Source: an uncultured Lacibacter sp. (GTDB lineage: Bacteria; Bacteroidota; Bacteroidia; Chitinophagales; Chitinophagaceae). Taken from it: DNA of 9,901 nt. The stretch lies in contig NZ_CAMLGT010000139.1 of the NCBI RefSeq assembly GCF_946479605.1, forward strand, positions 1 to 9,901. The letters are read 5' to 3'. Below, piece by piece: positions 6,896 through 9,901 of the stretch. Position 1 is the first letter of the stretch. Every line of letters begins with the position of its first letter. Position numbers and translations under genes: made by a program. The notes under the pieces are model-generated. The model was not told the DNA's origin. It worked only from the letters and a program-made list of their open reading frames with translations, and searched no databases.

Positions 6896-8476
6896 ATGAG
6901 AATAATTACAACTGTACTTGCCCTTGTTTGCATTTTATTTTCTTCCCGTGCTCAGGTGGCAAAAGCACCAATAAAGAATGAAGGTGATGGGCCTTATACA
7001 CAACTCATTTTACGAGGCGTGATCATGATCAACGGCACAGGAGCTCCGCCTGTTGGTCCGGTTGATATTGTGATAGAAAAGAACCGTATTGTGCAGATCG
7101 CCAATGTTGGTTATCCGGGCGTGGTTATTAATGAAAACAGTCGTCCCAAGTTAAAAGAAGGCGGTAAAGAGTTACGGCTTGATGGTCATTATGTATTGCC
7201 GGGCTTTATTGATATGCATGGGCACATCGGGGGTACAGGACAAGGTGCAAATGCCGAATATGTTTTTAAACTCTGGATGGCACATGGTATTACTACTATT
7301 CGTGATCCTTCCTGTGGTAACGGTCTCGACTGGGTGCTGGAAGAAAAACGCCTGAGTGCAGAAAACAAAATCACCGCACCACGCATTTTTGCCTACACTG
7401 CTTTCGGGCAGGGAAGTAAAACACCCATCAGCACACCCGAGCAGGCAATTGAATGGGTGCGGCAAAATGCAAAGAATGGTGCCGATGGTATTAAGTTTTT
7501 TGGCGCAGCTCCGCAGATCATGGATGCTGCTGTGCGTGAAAATAAAAGGTTGGGTTTGCGTAGCTGTGCCCATCATGCACAGATGGATGTGGCGAGATGG
7601 AATGTGTTGAAATCGGCTGAAGCTGGCATGACATCGATGGAACATTGGTATGGTTTGCCTGAAGCGTTATTTACCAACCAAACGATTCAGCAGTATCCGC
7701 TTGGTTACAATTACAGTAATGAACAACATCGTTTTGAAGAAGCAGGAAAATTATGGAAACAGGCGGCTGCGCCTTACAGCGATCATTGGAATAATGTCAT
7801 GAACGGTTTGCTGAAGTATGATTTTACACTTGATCCTACGTTTAATATTTATGAAGCTAATCGTGATCTGCAACGTGCAAGAAGAGCAGAGTGGCACGAG
7901 GATTATACTTTGCCATCGCTGTGGAAGTTTTATGAACCCAGCCGTGTATCGCATGGCAGTTACTGGCACAGCTGGGGAACTGAGCAGGAAGTAGAATGGA
8001 AAGAGAATTACCGCTTATGGATGAAGTTTATCAACGAATATAAAAACCGTGGAGGCCGTGTTACAGCAGGGAGTGATAATGGGTTTATCTATCAAACCTA
8101 TGGCTTTGGATATATCCGTGAGTTGGAATTGTTGCGTGAAGCAGGTTTTCACCCGCTGGAAGTATTCCGTTCGGCAACATTATATGGTGCACAGGCATTG
8201 GGTGTAGAAAAAGATCTTGGAAGCATTGAAGTGGGCAAACTGGCAGATATTGTTGTGATTGATGTGAACCCTTTGGAAAATCTGCAGTTATTATACGGTA
8301 CAGGTGCAATCCGTCTCAATGCAGAAAATAAAGTGATCAGGGCTGGAGGTGTAAAGTTTACTATTAAAGACGGGATAGTGTATGATGCGAAAAAATTATT
8401 GGCCGATGTAAAAGAAATGGTGCTGTCCGAAAAAAAGAAAACGGGCTGGCAGTTAAAACAACCGGGGATTGAATAA
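6896..8476 (+). CDS. Secreted metal-dependent amidohydrolase (prolidase/imidazolonepropionase-like)
   Basis: This 526-residue exported enzyme of the amidohydrolase superfamily has a signal peptide of about 19 residues (hydrophobic run, then SRA|Q). A beta-sandwich segment (about 34-100, with VDIVIEKNRIVQIA) leads to the first metal motif LPGFIDMHGH (H108, H110). K200 in GIKFF is placed like the bridging carboxylated Lys. H226/H227 in CAHHAQ, H250 in SMEHW and D394 in AGSDNG complete the usual binuclear ligand set. The C-terminus has the typical LGSIEVGKLADIVVID return of the sandwich domain (441-456). The family hydrolyses amide, lactam or ester bonds; members of this branch are often called Xaa-Pro dipeptidases or aryldialkylphosphatases, but substrate cannot be read from sequence. 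The first 33 residues and an insertion around 255-380 rich in Trp and Tyr are likely to shape the substrate pocket. Confidence 0.9.
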   Translation: MRIITTVLALVCILFSSRAQVAKAPIKNEGDGPYTQLILRGVIMINGTGAPPVGPVDIVIEKNRIVQIANVGYPGVVINENSRPKLKEGGKELRLDGHYVLPGFIDMHGHIGGTGQGANAEYVFKLWMAHGITTIRDPSCGNGLDWVLEEKRLSAENKITAPRIFAYTAFGQGSKTPISTPEQAIEWVRQNAKNGADGIKFFGAAPQIMDAAVRENKRLGLRSCAHHAQMDVARWNVLKSAEAGMTSMEHWYGLPEALFTNQTIQQYPLGYNYSNEQHRFEEAGKLWKQAAAPYSDHWNNVMNGLLKYDFTLDPTFNIYEANRDLQRARRAEWHEDYTLPSLWKFYEPSRVSHGSYWHSWGTEQEVEWKENYRLWMKFINEYKNRGGRVTAGSDNGFIYQTYGFGYIRELELLREAGFHPLEVFRSATLYGAQALGVEKDLGSIEVGKLADIVVIDVNPLENLQLLYGTGAIRLNAENKVIRAGGVKFTIKDGIVYDAKKLLADVKEMVLSEKKKTGWQLKQPGIE

Positions 8477-8531
8477 ACTTTTTTATCAGTAAAAAATAGA
8501 GTTCTTTCGTAAATAAATTAAACTAACAACT

Positions 8532-8966
8532 ATGAAATTAAAGTTCGCTTTGGCAGCATGTATGCTGTTCTTTGTGGCAGTTACCAATGCCCAGCTGCCA
8601 AAAGTAAATGGAGGGGCAAGCATCGGAAATCTTCTTACACAATTTACAAATGCAGTAAAGCCAGCTTCTTTCACCAGTGCATGGACGGGTGAGAAGGGAA
8701 ATTTTTTAAGTGCTGCAGGAAAAGTAAAAGATGCTGTTGGTGTAGGTAAATCAATTGCGTCATTGGCAGGATTTATTAAACCTGATATGTTTAAACAGGG
8801 ATTTAATGTGCAGAATCTTATTTCAACTGCCAATACAGTGAAAACAATGGCACAGGCAACAGGTGTTTTAAAAAGTCTTGAAGGCGGATTAAAACCTGAA
8901 GCATTTGTGAGCGGATGGGCAACAAAACGCAGCGGCTGGTTAAATGCACTTAACCTCATCAAATAA
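8532..8966 (+). CDS. Small secreted protein with three internal repeats, function unknown
   Basis: This is a 144-residue protein I do not recognise. It begins with a Sec signal peptide (MKLKFALAACML... to TNA|Q, cleavage after residue 20), leaving about 124 residues without another membrane segment. The mature part repeats about every 40 residues around the core KPxxFxxx(W/F): KPASFTSAW (43-51), KPDMFKQGF (83-91) and KPEAFVSGW (121-129). Each core is followed by an aliphatic stretch (NFLSAA, NLISTA, WLNALN). Composition is rich in Ala, Gly, Lys, Ser and Thr, and mostly helical by eye. There is no mature Cys, so no disulfides. The start is supported by the signal peptide. A strong terminator follows 20 bases after the stop. 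It may be a periplasmic or cell-surface structural protein, but no function can be assigned. Confidence 0.8.
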   Translation: MKLKFALAACMLFFVAVTNAQLPKVNGGASIGNLLTQFTNAVKPASFTSAWTGEKGNFLSAAGKVKDAVGVGKSIASLAGFIKPDMFKQGFNVQNLISTANTVKTMAQATGVLKSLEGGLKPEAFVSGWATKRSGWLNALNLIK

Positions 8967-8986
8967 TTTTCTTATAATCATTTAGC

Positions 8987-9024
8987 AAAAGAAGGGATGC
9001 AATGCAATGCATCCCTTCTTTTTT
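8987..9024 (+). terminator. Strong intrinsic terminator after the small repeat protein gene
   Basis: A perfect 15-bp inverted repeat (8987-9001 with 9008-9022) closes a 6-base loop ATGCAA. The core GAAGGGATGCA/TGCATCCCTTC is followed on the plus strand by six T residues (9019-9024). It lies 20 bases after the stop at 8966. The left arm begins with AAAA, so it could also act weakly on minus-strand transcripts, although no minus gene ends here. Confidence 0.93.
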
Positions 9025-9051
9025 ATGTCATATAATCAGGCTGGCACAATC

Positions 9052-9081
9052 TTTGGCAAGGTGGGGTTTAAATAAACTTTC
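9052..9081 (+). promoter_or_regulatory. Tentative promoter of the OmpA-like lipoprotein gene
   Basis: A promoter is expected between the terminator ending at 9024 and the ATG at 9086. TTTG at 9052-9055 could be a -33 element, and TAAACTTTC at 9073-9081 resembles TAnnTTTG with one extra base. Their spacing of 17 bases is shorter than the usual 19-21. No other candidate is better. Confidence 0.25.
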
Positions 9082-9085
9082 TACT

Positions 9086-9766
9086 ATGAAACAAGGAACA
9101 AAACTGATGTATTACTTAGTTGCAGGCTCTATTTTATTAGCAGCCTGTAAAGGCATGACGAAAACACAGAAAGGTGCAATTATTGGAACAACAGGTGGAG
9201 CTGCCATGGGGGCAGTTATTGGCAGGGCTTCGGGTAATACAGCACTGGGTACCATTATTGGTGCAGCAGTGGGCGGTACAGCCGGTGTACTGATCGGTAA
9301 AAAAATGGACAAACAGGCAGAAGAGATCAAAAAACAAGTGCCAAATGCAAAAGTGGAACGTGTGGGCGAAGGAATTGAAATTGAATTTGAAAGTAAAGTG
9401 TTGTTTGATTTTGATAAATCAGGTTTAAAAACAGAAGCAAAGAACAGTTTAAATGAATTGGCATTGGTACTGAAAAAATATCCTGACACAAATATCGAAA
9501 TACAAGGACATACTGACAATAAGGGTAGTGATGCTTACAACGAATCATTATCGCAGAAAAGAGCAAATGCTGTAATGATGTACCTGGTTGATCGTGGCAT
9601 TCAAACATCACGCATGACACCGAAGCCGATGGGTGAAAATTATCCAAAGTACACAAACGATACTGAAGAAGGCCGTTCGCAAAACAGGCGTGTTGAATTC
9701 CTGATCACAGCGAATGAAAAAATGAAATCAGATGCCCAGAAGGAAGCCGGTAACGGAGGAAATTAA
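9086..9766 (+). CDS. OmpA-family peptidoglycan-binding lipoprotein with glycine zipper
   Basis: This is a 226-residue lipoprotein. I chose the ATG at 9086 because it gives a clean lipoprotein signal, LLAAC with the lipidated Cys at residue 21, and because the in-frame ATG at 9002 lies inside the upstream terminator. Residues about 30-71 are a glycine zipper (GAIIG, GGAAMGAVIG, GTIIGAAVGG, GVLIGKKM) likely to pack in or on the membrane. Residues about 98-207 form the OmpA C-terminal domain: VLFDFDKSGL, GHTD (141-144, D144 expected to bind diaminopimelate), SQKRANAV (157-163, R159 the second ligand) and QNRRVEF (199-205). The order matches YiaD-like proteins. It probably sits in the outer membrane leaflet facing the periplasm and tethers it to peptidoglycan. 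The charged tail after 210 is unremarkable. Confidence 0.94.
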   Translation: MKQGTKLMYYLVAGSILLAACKGMTKTQKGAIIGTTGGAAMGAVIGRASGNTALGTIIGAAVGGTAGVLIGKKMDKQAEEIKKQVPNAKVERVGEGIEIEFESKVLFDFDKSGLKTEAKNSLNELALVLKKYPDTNIEIQGHTDNKGSDAYNESLSQKRANAVMMYLVDRGIQTSRMTPKPMGENYPKYTNDTEEGRSQNRRVEFLITANEKMKSDAQKEAGNGGN

Positions 9767-9809
9767 TTACACAAGCTCTATTACATCACAAAAACTAAAT
9801 GTCATTTAT

Positions 9810-9901
9810 ATGAAGAAGCAATTTTTTCTTACCCTGCTTATAGCAGGAATGTTCAGCGCAGCAACAGCACAGTCAACAAAGCAAACAGCATCGGGTGTAA
9901 G
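9810..9901 (+). CDS. Start of an exported protein, truncated by the window edge
   Basis: Thirty codons are visible from the ATG at 9810, open to the window end. They encode a typical Sec signal peptide: MKK, a hydrophobic core FFLTLLIAGMF, then SAATA|Q with cleavage expected after residue 20. The first mature residues are QSTKQTASGV, which identify no family. The gap to the OmpA-like gene is 43 bases without a terminator, so co-transcription is possible. An ATG at 9799 in another frame stops after four codons. Confidence 0.72.
   Translation, partial: MKKQFFLTLLIAGMFSAATAQSTKQTASGV

Noticed and set aside
6529..6933. Minus-strand open frame of 134 codons across the 3' end of the caspase-TPR gene
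   Set aside because: It runs opposite well-formed TPR units and shows no promoter, signal or recognisable motif.
8479..8496. AT-only inverted repeat (7 bp, loop TCAG) after the amidohydrolase stop
   Set aside because: The stem contains no GC pair and has no following T-run, so it is too weak to be called an intrinsic terminator.
8486..8962. A 158-codon minus-strand open frame opposite the small repeat-protein gene
   Set aside because: The plus frame has a clean signal peptide, internal repeats and a matching terminator. The minus frame has none of these, and its downstream side lacks a terminator.
9112..9519. Minus-strand open frame of 135 codons opposite the OmpA-like gene
   Set aside because: It mirrors the low-complexity glycine-zipper codons of a clearly real gene and shows no family motif.
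9002..9766. Longer form of the OmpA-like lipoprotein starting at 9002
   Set aside because: That ATG lies in the loop of the upstream terminator and would displace the lipobox to residue 49.

Overview
The window reads as a chromosomal segment of a Bacteroidota bacterium, most likely Chitinophagales/Chitinophagaceae-like. The signs are AT-leaning coding sequence, A-rich leaders with no Shine-Dalgarno motif before the starts, many Sec signal peptides cleaved just before Gln (AHA|Q, QA|Q, RA|Q, NA|Q, TA|Q), and candidate promoters of the Bacteroidota TTTG/TAnnTTTG type. The genus assignment is inference from style and was not searched. No tRNA, rRNA, transposon, CRISPR array or origin was seen, and no gap between genes exceeds 150 bases.

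Left part, minus strand (1-1350): the first codons of an unidentified gene overlap the stop of a six-helix rhomboid protease. Next is rlmH, the 23S rRNA pseudouridine-1915 methyltransferase. The rhomboid-rlmH gap carries degenerate tandem heptamers next to a good -7 promoter element. A strong intrinsic terminator (about 1302-1329) separates rlmH from the operon beyond it.

Centre (1351-6822): this is the distinctive part. A two-gene minus-strand operon encodes a CHASE2-domain membrane protein with no cytoplasmic output domain, then, 7 bases on, a secreted FecR-like/Ig-like/TPR-tailed protein. A 53-base divergent promoter region separates it from a 1080-residue plus-strand protein: signal peptide, caspase-like (C14) domain with intact His/Cys dyad, and 16 uninterrupted 34-residue TPR units. 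All three appear to be envelope or export proteins, so they may form an envelope sensing/proteolysis module. That joint function is inference.

Right part, plus strand (6896-9901): a secreted metal-dependent amidohydrolase with a complete ligand set; a small secreted protein built of three roughly 40-residue repeats that I do not recognise; a strong terminator; a glycine-zipper/OmpA-domain lipoprotein that probably ties the outer membrane to peptidoglycan; and the start of another exported protein cut by the window edge. Nearly everything right of position 1351 acts beyond the cytoplasm.
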